From: Pseudomonadota bacterium
Lineage (GTDB): Bacteria > Myxococcota_A > Polyangia > Haliangiales > Haliangiaceae
Length of the DNA stretch: 29,293 bases
Direction: 5' to 3'
Assembly (NCBI GenBank): GCA_023428295.1
Contig: JAEYYV010000273.1
Coordinates: 1 to 29,293, forward strand
Shown: positions 8,899 to 18,326 of the stretch, piece after piece
Layout of the letters: each line of letters begins with the position of its first letter
How positions within the stretch are numbered: the first letter of the stretch is position 1
Translations under genes and position numbers: made by a program
The notes under the pieces: model-generated
Databases searched by the model: none
What the model saw: only the letters and a program-made list of their open reading frames with translations
Told to the model about the DNA's origin: nothing

Positions 8899-9905
8899 CC
8901 GAAACGGCTGATCGAAACACCGCGCGCGACGTGGAGGGCTTGGTTTCTCAGTTCACGACCGATCTGCAGCGCCTGCGGCAAGAGATCGGGACGATGATGG
9001 TCGGCCAGAAGGAGATCATCGAGGGCGTCCTCATGTGCCTCCTCGGTGGCGGCCACGCGCTGCTCGAAGGCGTGCCCGGCCTCGGCAAGACGATGCTCGT
9101 GCGCACGCTCGCCGAGACGATCCACGCGAACTTCTCGCGCATCCAGTTCACGCCGGATCTCATGCCGGCGGACATCGTCGGCACGAACGTCATGACCGAG
9201 CAGAACGGTCAGAAGGTGTTCGAGTTCCAGAAGGGCCCCATCTTCGCGAACATCGTCCTCGCCGACGAGATCAACCGCGCGACGCCCTAGACGCAGTCGG
9301 CGCTCCTCGAGGCGATGTCCGAGGGCTCGGTCACCGTCGCGAAGCAGACATATCAGCTCGAGAAGCCGTTCTTCGTGCTCGCCACCCAGAACCCGCTCGA
9401 GATGGACGGCACCTATCCTCTCCCCGAGGCGCAGCTCGATCGCTTCTTCTTCAAGCTGATCGTCGAGTATCCGGACAAGCAGGCGCTCCACACCATCCTC
9501 GATCGCACGGTCTCCGACGAGGTGCCGCAGCCGCAGGCCGTGATCCACAAGCAGCGCATCATGGAGATGCGCGAGCTCGTGCGCAAAGTGCCGCTCGCGC
9601 GCCAGGTGCAGGACTACGCGGTGCGCGTGGTCCTCGCGACGCACCCGGAGAACCCGGAAGCCACCGCGATGTCCAAGCAGTTCTTGCGCTACGGCGCGTC
9701 GCCGCGTGGCCTCCAGGCGGTGATCCTCGCGGCCAAGATCCGCGCGCTGCTCGAGGGGCGCTACGCGGTGTCGATCGACGACATCCGCTACGTCGCGCCG
9801 CCCGCGCTGCGCCACCGCTTGATCATGAACTTCGAGGGTGAAGCCGAGGGCATCAAGCCCGACGCGATCGTCGCGGAGATCCTCAAGGCCACGAAGGAAG
9901 CCTGA
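8895..9905 (+). pseudogene. MoxR-family AAA+ ATPase, interrupted by an in-frame amber codon at 9288-9290
   Basis: Read through the stop, the product is 336 residues, the usual MoxR length, with no frameshift. Walker A is GVPGLGKTM (about residue 60), Walker B is IVLADEINRA (about 122-131), sensor 1 is LATQNPLEMDGTYPLPEAQLDRF, and the sensor 2/lid region includes GASPRGLQAVILAAK. The amber TAG falls in the conserved NRATP-x-TQSALLEAM motif, where the family normally has Lys; AAG to TAG is a single change. As written, translation ends after 131 residues, and a second open frame can begin at ATG 9315. Family knowledge: MoxR ATPases act as chaperones or assembly factors with VWA partners, which follow here. 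All downstream genes look intact, so a base-call error, a very recent mutation or suppression are all possible. It overlaps the upstream gene (ATGA at 8895). Confidence 0.85.
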
Positions 9906-9916
9906 GGCAACTCGAC

Positions 9917-10894
9917 GTGGGACTCATCCAGTCAGTCAGCGGCGCCTTCAAGGCCGTGGATGCCAAGAAGGCTGCGCGCGCCGCAGCGATGAAGGACAAC
10001 CGCGCCGCGGACCGGTCCGAGCTGTTCGACGAGAAGTTCCTGAAGACGCTCGAGCACCTTCACATGGTGTCGCGCAAGGTCTTCTCGGGGAACCTGCGCG
10101 CCGAGCGCCGCACGCGCAAGGTGGGCTCCGGCATCGAGTTCGCCGATCACCGCACGTACTCGCGTGGTGACGACTTCCGCTACATCGATTGGAACCTCTA
10201 CGGTCGCCTCGACAAGCTGCTGTTGCGCCTGTTCGAGGAAGAAGAGGATCTGTCGATCTACATCCTCGTCGACGTGTCGGACTCGATGTCGATCGGCTCG
10301 CCGCTACCCAAGCTGCACTACGCGATGCAGGTCGGCGCCGCGCTCACGTACGTCGGTCTCGCCAACCTCGATCGCGTCGCGATCATCCCGTTCGCGGGGA
10401 AGCTCGTGGATCGCATGCCGCCATCGCGCGGCAAGAACCGCATCTTCCGCGTGTTCGACTTCTTGCGGAACTGCGACATCGGCGGCAAGACGGATCTCGC
10501 CGACTGCATGAAGACCTTCGTGACGCAGAACAAGCGTCGCGGGCTCGCGGTGCTGATCAGCGACTTCTACGATCCAGAGGGCTTCGAGCAGGGGCTCAAC
10601 ACGCTCCGCTACAACAAGTTCGAGCCGTTCGTGCTCCAGGTCTACGACAAGCGGGAAGCGGAGCCGCACCTCCACGGTGACCTCGCGCTCGTCGATTGCG
10701 AGACGGGCGACACCAAGGAGGTCACCATCTCCAAGTCGCTGCTCGAGGCGTACACGCGCGAGCACGAGAAGTACTGCAAGGAGCTCGAGGCGTACTGCAC
10801 CAAGTACGCGATGCCCTTCTTCCGCACGCACACGTCGATTCCGTTCGACGAGCTCGTCCTCAAGATCTTCCGCTCGGGAGGGTTCCTCCGGTGA
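9917..10894 (+). CDS. DUF58 domain protein with VWA-type MIDAS motif
   Basis: This is a 325-residue soluble protein. The DUF58 signature is clear: GSGIEFADHRTYSRGDDFRYIDWN (about residues 70-95, given here as the known family block). A von Willebrand-like fold follows, with MIDAS residues in DVSDSMS (DxSxS, about 118), GGKTDLAD (Thr) and LISDFYDPEG (Asp). Family knowledge: DUF58 proteins are the standard partners of MoxR ATPases and are thought to be cytoplasmic substrates or adaptors. The start is GTG 9917 with GAGG at 9904-9907, within the end of moxR. The stop overlaps the next gene's GTG in a GTGA junction, so it is tightly coupled to the BatA-like gene. Confidence 0.9.
   Translation: MGLIQSVSGAFKAVDAKKAARAAAMKDNRAADRSELFDEKFLKTLEHLHMVSRKVFSGNLRAERRTRKVGSGIEFADHRTYSRGDDFRYIDWNLYGRLDKLLLRLFEEEEDLSIYILVDVSDSMSIGSPLPKLHYAMQVGAALTYVGLANLDRVAIIPFAGKLVDRMPPSRGKNRIFRVFDFLRNCDIGGKTDLADCMKTFVTQNKRRGLAVLISDFYDPEGFEQGLNTLRYNKFEPFVLQVYDKREAEPHLHGDLALVDCETGDTKEVTISKSLLEAYTREHEKYCKELEAYCTKYAMPFFRTHTSIPFDELVLKIFRSGGFLR
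10876..10881 (+). promoter_or_regulatory. Ribosome binding site for the BatA-like gene
   Basis: GGGAGG lies nine bases before the GTG at 10891, inside the end of the DUF58 gene. It supports GTG 10891 rather than the longer upstream open frame starting at 10696, whose first 65 residues are Arg/His-rich shadow sequence of the DUF58 gene. Confidence 0.7.
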
Positions 10895-12930
10895 GCTTGC
10901 TCGGGCCCTTTGCGCTCTCGACGTGGGCGCTGATGGCGGGTGGCGCTGCGCTGCTGGCCGTGAGCGCGTACATCATCAAGATGCGGCGCCGCCGCTTCGA
11001 GGTGCCGTTCTCTCGCCTGTGGCACCGCGTGCTCGAGCAGAAGGACGCCAACGCGCTGTGGAAGCAGCTCAAGCGCCTCATCTCGCTGCTCTTGATCCTG
11101 CTCATCCTCGGCGTGGTGCTGTTCGCCGCGCTCGATCCCACGCTCGGGGGAACGTCGCGCAAGGCGCGCAGCGTCGTGGTGCTCGTCGATGCGTCCGCGT
11201 CGATGAAGGCCACCGATGGCGGCACGGACGACGACCGCATGACGCGCATGCAAGCAGCGAAGGCCAAGGCCAAGGAGCTCGTGGACTCGATGGGCGGCGG
11301 CGACCTCGCGCTGATCATGAAGGTCGACGGCCAAGCCACGCCGATGTCGCGGTTCACCACGGACGCGCCGATGCTGCGCAAGATCATCGACGGCATCGAG
11401 CCGAGCGACACGCCGGCGGATCTCACGCGCGCGCTCGGCGCAGCGTCGGATGCGCTGCGCGATCGCCAGAACCCGCTCATCGTGATCATCTCCGACGGTG
11501 CGTTCCCCGAGCAGCAGTTGGGGCTCGTACACTGGGACGCCCAGGCGGATCCCAAGGCGGAGAAGAACCTCGCCTCGGTGGACCTGTCCAAGGTCGACGT
11601 GCGGTTCATGCCCGTCGGCAAGCGCAGCGACAACGTCGGTATCGTCGCGTTCAACGTGCGCCGCTACATCGCGAACAAGGCAGCGTACGAGGTCTACGTC
11701 GAGATCCAGAACTTCGGCAGCGAACCCGCGCACCGCAAGCTGCGCCTCTACAACGGCAGCACCAACGTGGACACCAAGCAGACCGAGCTCCAGCCCGGTC
11801 AGCGCATCCACCAGATCTACGCGAAGCTCCCTGCGAGCGTGGATAACAAGCTCCGCGTGCAGCTGGCGCCTGTCGACGGGCCAGGCGGCTCCGATCCGTT
11901 CCCGCTCGACGATCAAGCGTTCGCGCTCCTGCCCGCGCAGAAGAAGCAGAAGGTGCTCATGGTCACCGAGGACAACCTGTTCCTCGAGGGCGCACTGCTC
12001 GTGTACGACAACGTCGATCCGATGAAGGTCACGCCGGCGGAGTACGACGCGCGGCCGGGCATCGCCGACGGGATGGACGCGGTGATCTTCGACGAGCACA
12101 CACCGGCCGTGCTGCCGCTGCCGCCGACGAACCTCCTGTTCTTCCACCCCACGGGGCCGAACAGCCCGTTCGCGATCCGCGGTGAGACGGGCAACCCACG
12201 CATCACGGAGATCGACGAAGACCATCCGGTCATGCGCTGGGTGACGCTGTCCGACGTGTTCATGGACAAGAGCAACGTGTTCGCGATCGACGCGAAGAAG
12301 GGCGAGAGCGCCCTCGCCTATTACGTTCGCGATCCGATCATCGCGGCCAAGCGCGACGGCAAGCGCAAGATGCTCGCCTTCGGCTTCTCGCTGCCCTCGC
12401 TCGGCCGCGATGGAGCGACAGACTTGCCGATGCGCGTCGCGTTCCCGATGCTGCTCGTCAACACGCTCGATTGGTTCGCGGGTGACACCACGGACCTACT
12501 CACGACGTACTCCACGGGAACGCGTCAGCGCGTGCCGCTCGACGGCGTGATCGGCGCCACGGAGGCCGAGGTCACGTACCTCGCCGACGACACGACCGAG
12601 TCTCGCGAGAAGGCGGGTGCGATCGCGAAGACGCCGGTGATCGACGGGCTCGCCACGTTCTACGCGTCGCGCGTTGGCTACTACGAGCTCGCCGCGAAGG
12701 GACCGAACGGCGAGGCCATCGCGCAGATCGAGTTGGCTGCCAACCTCAGCTCGCCGATCGAGAGCGACATCGCACCGTCGACGGAGCTCACTCTGGGTGG
12801 CAAGAAGCTCGACGCGCCCGAGGCCTTCGCTATTAGCCGCAGTCAGAAGCTGTGGATCTATCTCGTGCTGTTCGCGATGGGTCTCATCTTCGTCGAGTGG
12901 ATCACCTATCACCGCCGGGTCACCGTCTGA
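10891..12930 (+). CDS. BatA-like membrane protein with VWA domain
   Basis: This is a 679-residue protein from GTG 10891. Two N-terminal helices (about residues 6-30 and 64-84), joined by a basic loop (KMRRRRFEVPFSRLWHR), match the aerotolerance BatA N-terminal domain. The VWA domain follows, with MIDAS residues in VDASASM (DxSxS, near 100), SDTPADLT (Thr) and IISDGAFP (Asp). A long beta-rich periplasmic region comes next, then a last helix near 653-673 followed by a short basic tail. Family knowledge: this class is membrane-bound, and with MoxR and DUF58 proteins has been linked to envelope stress and metal-dependent protein interactions; a precise role is not known. The next gene starts in a TGATG overlap (12928-12932), so coupling continues. 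Confidence 0.87.
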   Translation: MSLLGPFALSTWALMAGGAALLAVSAYIIKMRRRRFEVPFSRLWHRVLEQKDANALWKQLKRLISLLLILLILGVVLFAALDPTLGGTSRKARSVVVLVDASASMKATDGGTDDDRMTRMQAAKAKAKELVDSMGGGDLALIMKVDGQATPMSRFTTDAPMLRKIIDGIEPSDTPADLTRALGAASDALRDRQNPLIVIISDGAFPEQQLGLVHWDAQADPKAEKNLASVDLSKVDVRFMPVGKRSDNVGIVAFNVRRYIANKAAYEVYVEIQNFGSEPAHRKLRLYNGSTNVDTKQTELQPGQRIHQIYAKLPASVDNKLRVQLAPVDGPGGSDPFPLDDQAFALLPAQKKQKVLMVTEDNLFLEGALLVYDNVDPMKVTPAEYDARPGIADGMDAVIFDEHTPAVLPLPPTNLLFFHPTGPNSPFAIRGETGNPRITEIDEDHPVMRWVTLSDVFMDKSNVFAIDAKKGESALAYYVRDPIIAAKRDGKRKMLAFGFSLPSLGRDGATDLPMRVAFPMLLVNTLDWFAGDTTDLLTTYSTGTRQRVPLDGVIGATEAEVTYLADDTTESREKAGAIAKTPVIDGLATFYASRVGYYELAAKGPNGEAIAQIELAANLSSPIESDIAPSTELTLGGKKLDAPEAFAISRSQKLWIYLVLFAMGLIFVEWITYHRRVTV

Positions 12931-15674
12931 TGGCGAACAACTTCAAATCGCTCCTCACGACGGCAAACATCGTGCGAGTCGCCGCGACGATCGCCCTCAC
13001 GATCGCCGTGTACCTGATCATCGATCGGCTCGTCATCGACGGCCGCACGTCGTTGCATGTCGATTGGCTGCCCTACTTCGGCGCCGAGCATCCGGTCACG
13101 TTGCTCTCGCCCGGCTGGCTGTTCCTCTGCTGCATCGTCCCCACGATCTATCTCCTGCGCGTGCTGTCGCTGACCGACCTCTCGCTCACCCAGCAGGTGC
13201 TGCAGGCGACGCTGCGCTCGCTCGTGATCGCGGGCGTTGCGATCGCGCTCGCGCGGCCGTCGTGGATCACGGAACAGAGCAAGGTGTCCACGGTGGTGCT
13301 CGTCGACGTCTCCGACTCGGTGAGCGACAAGCAGCTCGACACGGCCAAGAAGTACGTGGACGAGCTGCAAGAGGCTGCCGGCGAGGACGGCAACTTCCAG
13401 CTGATCACGTTCGCCGAGAAGCCACAGGTGATCCGCGGCGATGGCAAGCTGTCCGAGTCGATCAAGCGCCACACCGGTGCGGGCGCTGGGACCGACACGC
13501 AAGCCGCGATGCAGCTCGCGTACGGCCTCTATCCCGACGGCTACCTGCCGCGCATGGTCATCGTCTCCGACGGGAACCAGACGGTCGGCGACGTGGCGAC
13601 CGAGGCGTATCGCGCCAAAGAGCTCGGCGTGAAGGTCTCGTGGCGCACGTTCGATCAGGACAAGACGAGCGAGATCCGCGTCGTCGGCGTGATCGTCCCC
13701 GACGACATCAAGGTCGGCCAGCCGTTCGAGGTGACCGCCGAGGTCTGGTCGACCGAAGCGCAGACCGCCACGCTCGCGCTCCAGCAGGACGAGTTCCCGA
13801 ACCCGCTCGAGCCCACGAAGACCGTGGAGCTCCGCGAGGGCAAGAACCTGGTGAAGTTCAAGTCCGACGCGAAGAAGGCGGGCGCCACCACGTACAAGCT
13901 GCGCCTCACCAAGTTCGCGCACGATACGGAGAAGGCGAACAATCAGGCGGTGATGACGGCGCCAGTCAAAGGCAAGCCGTCGATCCTCTACGTCGAGGGC
14001 GGCATCCTCCGCGAGCCGGGCAGCGCGAGCTACCTCCAGAAAGCACTCGAGCACGAGCAGATGGACGTCACCGTTCGCGGGCCCGCGGGCCTGCCGTCGT
14101 CGGCCAAGGAGCTCGAGAAGTACGATCTCGTCATCGTCTCCGACGTTCCCGCGCACCTGATGGGCGCCGGCCAGATGGCCGCGCTCGACTCGTACGTCTC
14201 GAGCATGGGCGGCGGCTTGCTCATGGCCGGCGGTGAAGATTCGTTCGGCTCGGGCGGCTATCAATCCACGCGCATCGAGCAGATCATGCCGGTGCGCTTC
14301 GACGCGGAGAAGGTCAAGGAGCAGCCGGACATCGGCATCGTCCTCGTCATGGATCGCTCGGGCTCGATGCAGGGTCCCAAGCTCGAGGCCGCCAAAGAGT
14401 CCGCGCGCGCCACGACCGAGGTGCTCGCACCCGACGACTACATCGCTGTGGTCGCGTTCGACAGCGAAGCGCAGGTGTTCGTGCGCCCGCAGCGCGCCGC
14501 CAACAAGATGCGTATCTCGACGGAGATTTCGCGCCTGACGTCAGGTGGCGGCACGAACATCTACCCGGGCCTCAAGGAAGCGTTCGAGATCCTCCAGAAC
14601 ATCAACGCCAAGGTGAAGCACGTCATCGTCATGACCGACGGTGAAGCGCCAGCCGACGGCATCCCCGAGCTCGTGCAAGAGATGCGTGGCGCTCGCATCA
14701 CCGTGTCCGCGGTCGGCGTGCAAGGCGCTGACAAGAACCTGCTCTCCATGATCGCCGATCAAGGCGACGGCCGCCTCTACATGGTCGAGGACATCGGTGC
14801 GCTACCGCGCATCTTCATGAAGGAGACGCAGGAAGCCCAGAAGTCGCAGCTCGTGGAGGACGACATCTTCGTGCGCATCGCGAAGCGCGTCGAGGCGATC
14901 GAAGGCACCAGCGTCGAGTCGGCGCCATCGATCAAGGGCTACGTCACCACCAAGCCCAAGCCCACCGCCGAGACCATCCTGATCTCCGACCTGGGCGAGC
15001 CCATCCTCGCGCGCTGGCGCCACGGCGCGGGCATGTCCGTCGCGTGGACCTCTGACGTGAAGAACCGGTGGGGCGTCAACTGGATCCGGTGGGGCGGCTA
15101 TCCCAAGTTCTTCGCGCAGGTCATCCGCTCGTCGATGCGCCGCAAGGTCTACGACTCGTACGACCTGTTCGCGAAGGTCGCGGACGGCCGCGCGATGGTC
15201 ACCGTCGACGCGATCGACTCGGGTGACAAGTTCGTCAACGAGCTCGAGACCAAGCTCCAGGTCATCGATCCGGCGACCAACAAGGTCAGCCAAGAGCTGC
15301 CCATGGATCAAACCGCCGCGGGCCGCTACACCGCCGACTTCCGCATCCAGAAGTACGGCAGCTACCTACTCAAAGCGGTGCACAAGCGCGACGGAAAGAC
15401 CGTCGCCGAATCACTCGGCGCGGTCGCCCTCTCCTATCCGCTCGAGTACCTGCGCACCACGCCCGATCCAGAGCCGCTACGCCACGCCGCGCAAGTCTCT
15501 GGCGGTCACGACCAAGCCAAGCCCGCCGAGATCTGGGCCACGAACAACGAGAGCGTGAAGTACACGCAGGACCTGTGGCCGTTCGTGCTGATCGGCGTGG
15601 TCGCGCTCTTCCTGCTCGATCTCTACGCGAAGCGCGTGCGCCTCTTCGGCTACCGCACGATCAAGTTCGAGTGA
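12930..15674 (+). CDS. Membrane protein with two VWA domains and a glutamine amidotransferase-like domain
   Basis: This is a 914-residue protein with ATG at 12930, which overlaps the previous stop. Helices lie near residues 11-36, 60-80, 95-112 and 885-905. VWA domain 1 (about 122-250) has DVSDSVS, GAGTDTQ and IVSDGN. A beta linker follows. A class-I glutamine amidotransferase-like fold (about 350-460) contains GGGLLMAGGEDSFGSGGY; it lacks an obvious catalytic Cys and is probably non-enzymatic. VWA domain 2 (about 470-640) has DRSGSMQG, GGGTNIYPG and VMTDGEAP. So both MIDAS sites look complete. A beta-rich region precedes the last helix. This architecture is known from MoxR-linked clusters, where the two metal sites may bind partner proteins. 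It probably sits in the inner membrane with most domains in one compartment; the topology is inferred. Confidence 0.88.
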   Translation: MANNFKSLLTTANIVRVAATIALTIAVYLIIDRLVIDGRTSLHVDWLPYFGAEHPVTLLSPGWLFLCCIVPTIYLLRVLSLTDLSLTQQVLQATLRSLVIAGVAIALARPSWITEQSKVSTVVLVDVSDSVSDKQLDTAKKYVDELQEAAGEDGNFQLITFAEKPQVIRGDGKLSESIKRHTGAGAGTDTQAAMQLAYGLYPDGYLPRMVIVSDGNQTVGDVATEAYRAKELGVKVSWRTFDQDKTSEIRVVGVIVPDDIKVGQPFEVTAEVWSTEAQTATLALQQDEFPNPLEPTKTVELREGKNLVKFKSDAKKAGATTYKLRLTKFAHDTEKANNQAVMTAPVKGKPSILYVEGGILREPGSASYLQKALEHEQMDVTVRGPAGLPSSAKELEKYDLVIVSDVPAHLMGAGQMAALDSYVSSMGGGLLMAGGEDSFGSGGYQSTRIEQIMPVRFDAEKVKEQPDIGIVLVMDRSGSMQGPKLEAAKESARATTEVLAPDDYIAVVAFDSEAQVFVRPQRAANKMRISTEISRLTSGGGTNIYPGLKEAFEILQNINAKVKHVIVMTDGEAPADGIPELVQEMRGARITVSAVGVQGADKNLLSMIADQGDGRLYMVEDIGALPRIFMKETQEAQKSQLVEDDIFVRIAKRVEAIEGTSVESAPSIKGYVTTKPKPTAETILISDLGEPILARWRHGAGMSVAWTSDVKNRWGVNWIRWGGYPKFFAQVIRSSMRRKVYDSYDLFAKVADGRAMVTVDAIDSGDKFVNELETKLQVIDPATNKVSQELPMDQTAAGRYTADFRIQKYGSYLLKAVHKRDGKTVAESLGAVALSYPLEYLRTTPDPEPLRHAAQVSGGHDQAKPAEIWATNNESVKYTQDLWPFVLIGVVALFLLDLYAKRVRLFGYRTIKFE

Positions 15675-16270
15675 TGCGCGCGCTGGCGTTGCTCGTCGTC
15701 GCGATCGCATCGCCCGCCGCCGCCGAGGTGATGACGATGCGGCTGGTGGACTCGACGAACCTGCACATGGCTGGTCAGCGAGGTGCGCGGAACTGGCGAC
15801 AGGACATCACGATCACCGTGGACCTGCGCGCGAAGGGCCGCGTCGAGGTCGCAGCGAAGGGCCTGCGCCGCGAGCACGCGATGGATGTGTTCGACGGGCG
15901 GACCTACAACACCGACGACACCACCACGTGGACGACCTCGTGGAAGGGAACATGGAAGAAGTCGAAGGGCTCGCTCGTGCTGGACCTGACGCTCGTGAAG
16001 GACGCGTGCACGGCCGAGCATGACGAAGAGGGCACGACGACGCAGAAGACGTGCAAGGCAGCGCGCAAGAGCGCGGTGATGCGGTGCACGGCGACGACGC
16101 TCGAGCTCGGTGCGACGAAGGAGACGGTCGACGCGTGGCGCTGCGCGACCGACGACGCTCGCGATCTCGGCGAGTCGCCGACCGCGTGGTGGCTCGGCGC
16201 GAGTACATGCATCCAGGTGGTCGACGGGCGCATGTCGGGCTTGTCATTCGCGCGGTGTTCACGCCCGTAG
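15674..16270 (+). CDS. Small exported protein of unknown function at the end of the MoxR/VWA operon
   Basis: The ATG at 15674 overlaps the previous stop in a TGATG, giving 198 residues; the open frame extends further upstream only as shadow sequence. The N terminus MRALALLVVAIASPAAAEV is a standard signal peptide with an AAA-type cleavage site. The mature part looks beta-rich (short Thr/Trp-rich strands) and has six Cys residues, enough for three disulfides in the periplasm. No family was recognised. Its coupling to the VWA gene suggests a job with the MoxR system, perhaps as a periplasmic partner, but this is only context. It ends with TAG at 16268-16270, showing amber is used as a normal stop here. 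Confidence 0.8.
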   Translation: MRALALLVVAIASPAAAEVMTMRLVDSTNLHMAGQRGARNWRQDITITVDLRAKGRVEVAAKGLRREHAMDVFDGRTYNTDDTTTWTTSWKGTWKKSKGSLVLDLTLVKDACTAEHDEEGTTTQKTCKAARKSAVMRCTATTLELGATKETVDAWRCATDDARDLGESPTAWWLGASTCIQVVDGRMSGLSFARCSRP

Positions 16271-16303
16271 GCTTTGCGACCGCGATAGAGTCGGTTCTGG
16301 GGA

Positions 16304-18325
16304 ATGGCGCGTCGCCGCTTTAGCTATCCGATCAGCCTGGCGGTCGTGGTCGCCACGCTGATCGCAGCAACGGGTGGATGGATCGCGTGGTGGAACTATC
16401 GCAGCGGCGTCGACAACGTGCGCTCTCTCGCCGCGGCGCTCTTCGATCAGATTTCGCGCGAGGCAGCGGGCGAGACAACCTCGTTCCTCATGCGCGCGCC
16501 TCCTGCGGGCGAGACGCTCGCGCGACTCGAGGATGCATCGACGCCCGAGGACAAGGCCTCGCGGTACTTGGCCGTGCTCGTCGCGAACCCGTCGTTCACC
16601 TGGGTGAGCCACGGCGCGAGCGACGGCACGTTCGTCGGAGTCGTCCGTCACGCAGGCGGAGCGCTCGGCGTGAACATCAGCCGCATCGGCGAGGATGGAA
16701 GGACCACGCGCGTCGAGTACACGGTCACGCCGGACGGAGCGCGCGGCGAGCCGACGACCAGCGAGGACACGAAGTACGATCCGCGCCAGCGTCCGTTCTA
16801 CAAGCTCGCAGAAGCAGCGAAGGCGCCAGTGTGGACGCCGCCGTACGTGTTCGAGGGACAGAACGTCCCGGGCATCTCGTACGCGCACCCCCTCGTTCGC
16901 GACGGTGCGTTGACCGGTGTGTTCACGATCGACTTCGATCTCGCGAGGCTCTCGGAGCTCACGCGGCAACTGCAGTTCAGCCCGAACGGTCGCGTGGTGG
17001 TCGTCTCCGACGAAGACGTCGTCCTCGCACATCCCAAGGCGGCGGTCGTGCGCGGCACCGAGCTCGTGCGCCTGGGCACGCTCGACGATCCGGCGGTGAA
17101 GGCGCTGCGAGCGGCAGGCCCTGGCGCGCACGAGTTCTCCCTCGACGGCGAGATGTACCTCGCACGGACGTACGCCATCGACATGCCAGGTGGGCCCGCG
17201 TGGAAGGTGCTCGCGTACGCGCCCGAGGCGGACTTCACGGCGGGACTACGCGGGCGCGTGGTCACGTCGCTGCTCATCTCGCTCGTCGCCGTCGTGCTGG
17301 CGGTGGGCATCGCGTGGGTGCTCGCGCGTCGCGTATCGCGACCGCTGATCGATCTGTCGAAGGAGATGGAGGAGGTCGGCCAGCTGCATCTCGACGAGAA
17401 TCACGACCACAGCTCGGCGTTCAAAGAGATCGACATGATGAACATGGCGCTGGTGAAGATGAAGGGTGGCCTCCGCTCCTTCGCGCGCTACGTGCCCCGT
17501 GACCTCGTACGCACGCTCGTCCAGTCGGGGCTCGACGCGGAGCTCACCGGCGAGCTCCGCACGCTGACGATCTTCTTCTCCGACCTCGAAGGCTTCACCT
17601 CGCTGTCCGAGACCAAGGCGCCCGACGAGCTCGTGAAGTTCTTGGGCAAGTACTTCGACGACATCAGCAACATCATCTCGATGGAGAACGGCACGATCGA
17701 CAAGTACCTCGGCGACGGCATCATGGCGTTCTGGGGCGCTCCGTCGAAGGTCGAGGACCACGCACAGCGCGCGTGCATCGCATCGCTCGAGTGCCAGCGC
17801 CGCGTCGCCGAGCTGTCCAAGCAAGGCGTCAACCTCGCGACGCGCATCGGCCTCGCGACGGGTGTGGTCCTTGTCGGGAACGTCGGCTCGTACCAGCGCA
17901 TGAACTACACCGTGATGGGTGACGTCGCGAACCTCGCGTCGCGCATCGAGGGGCTCAACAAGCAGTACGGCACGTCACTCATGATCAGCGAGCCCACGTA
18001 CGACCTCGCGAAGGACGTGGTGATCGCGCGACCGATCGATGTCGTCGCCGTGAAAGGCAAGAAGCAAGGCGTGCCCGTGTTCGAGCTGCTCGCGCTGCGC
18101 TCGGACAACGACACCACCGCCGAGACCGTCGCCGAGCTCTCGCGGCTCGCGCTCGACGCGTACCTCGATCGCCGCTTCGCCGACGCCGCGGCGCAGTGGA
18201 CCGAGGTCCTCGTGCTGCGCCCCGGCGATCATGCCGCCACGGTGATGCGTGACCGCGCGCTCGCGTTCGTCGCCAAGCCGCCGCCCGCCGAGTGGACCGG
18301 CGTGTGGGTCGCGACCTCGAAGTAG
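16304..18325 (+). CDS. Class III adenylate cyclase with Cache sensor and HAMP domains
   Basis: This 673-residue protein has a helix near 9-29, a periplasmic double-Cache-like sensor (about 35-305, with a VEYTVTPDG / QRPFYKLAEA style pattern), a second helix (about 319-345), HAMP (about 340-390) and a cyclase domain (about 418-600). Metal-binding Asp residues are in FFSDLEGF and KYLGDGIMAFWG. The Lys just before YLGDG and the Asp in VMGDVANLASR are the pair that favours ATP over GTP, and the Asn and Arg of NLASR are the transition-state residues. So it should make cAMP in the cytoplasm in response to an external ligand. A short helical, TPR-like tail follows. It lies 33 bases after the MoxR operon and may be co-transcribed. 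Its stop is one base from the stop of the convergent barrel gene. Confidence 0.92.
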   Translation: MARRRFSYPISLAVVVATLIAATGGWIAWWNYRSGVDNVRSLAAALFDQISREAAGETTSFLMRAPPAGETLARLEDASTPEDKASRYLAVLVANPSFTWVSHGASDGTFVGVVRHAGGALGVNISRIGEDGRTTRVEYTVTPDGARGEPTTSEDTKYDPRQRPFYKLAEAAKAPVWTPPYVFEGQNVPGISYAHPLVRDGALTGVFTIDFDLARLSELTRQLQFSPNGRVVVVSDEDVVLAHPKAAVVRGTELVRLGTLDDPAVKALRAAGPGAHEFSLDGEMYLARTYAIDMPGGPAWKVLAYAPEADFTAGLRGRVVTSLLISLVAVVLAVGIAWVLARRVSRPLIDLSKEMEEVGQLHLDENHDHSSAFKEIDMMNMALVKMKGGLRSFARYVPRDLVRTLVQSGLDAELTGELRTLTIFFSDLEGFTSLSETKAPDELVKFLGKYFDDISNIISMENGTIDKYLGDGIMAFWGAPSKVEDHAQRACIASLECQRRVAELSKQGVNLATRIGLATGVVLVGNVGSYQRMNYTVMGDVANLASRIEGLNKQYGTSLMISEPTYDLAKDVVIARPIDVVAVKGKKQGVPVFELLALRSDNDTTAETVAELSRLALDAYLDRRFADAAAQWTEVLVLRPGDHAATVMRDRALAFVAKPPPAEWTGVWVATSK

Positions 18326-18326
18326 C

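Noticed and set aside
9288..9290. Amber as pyrrolysine or a reassigned codon
   Set aside because: At least three other genes here end in TAG, no pyl gene is in the window, and a Lys-to-amber point change is simpler. Kept as a test only.
10642..12225. 527-residue minus-strand open frame over the DUF58 and BatA-like genes
   Set aside because: GC-rich shadow frame, Arg/Val/His-rich, with no motif; the plus-strand genes have MIDAS and membrane signatures.
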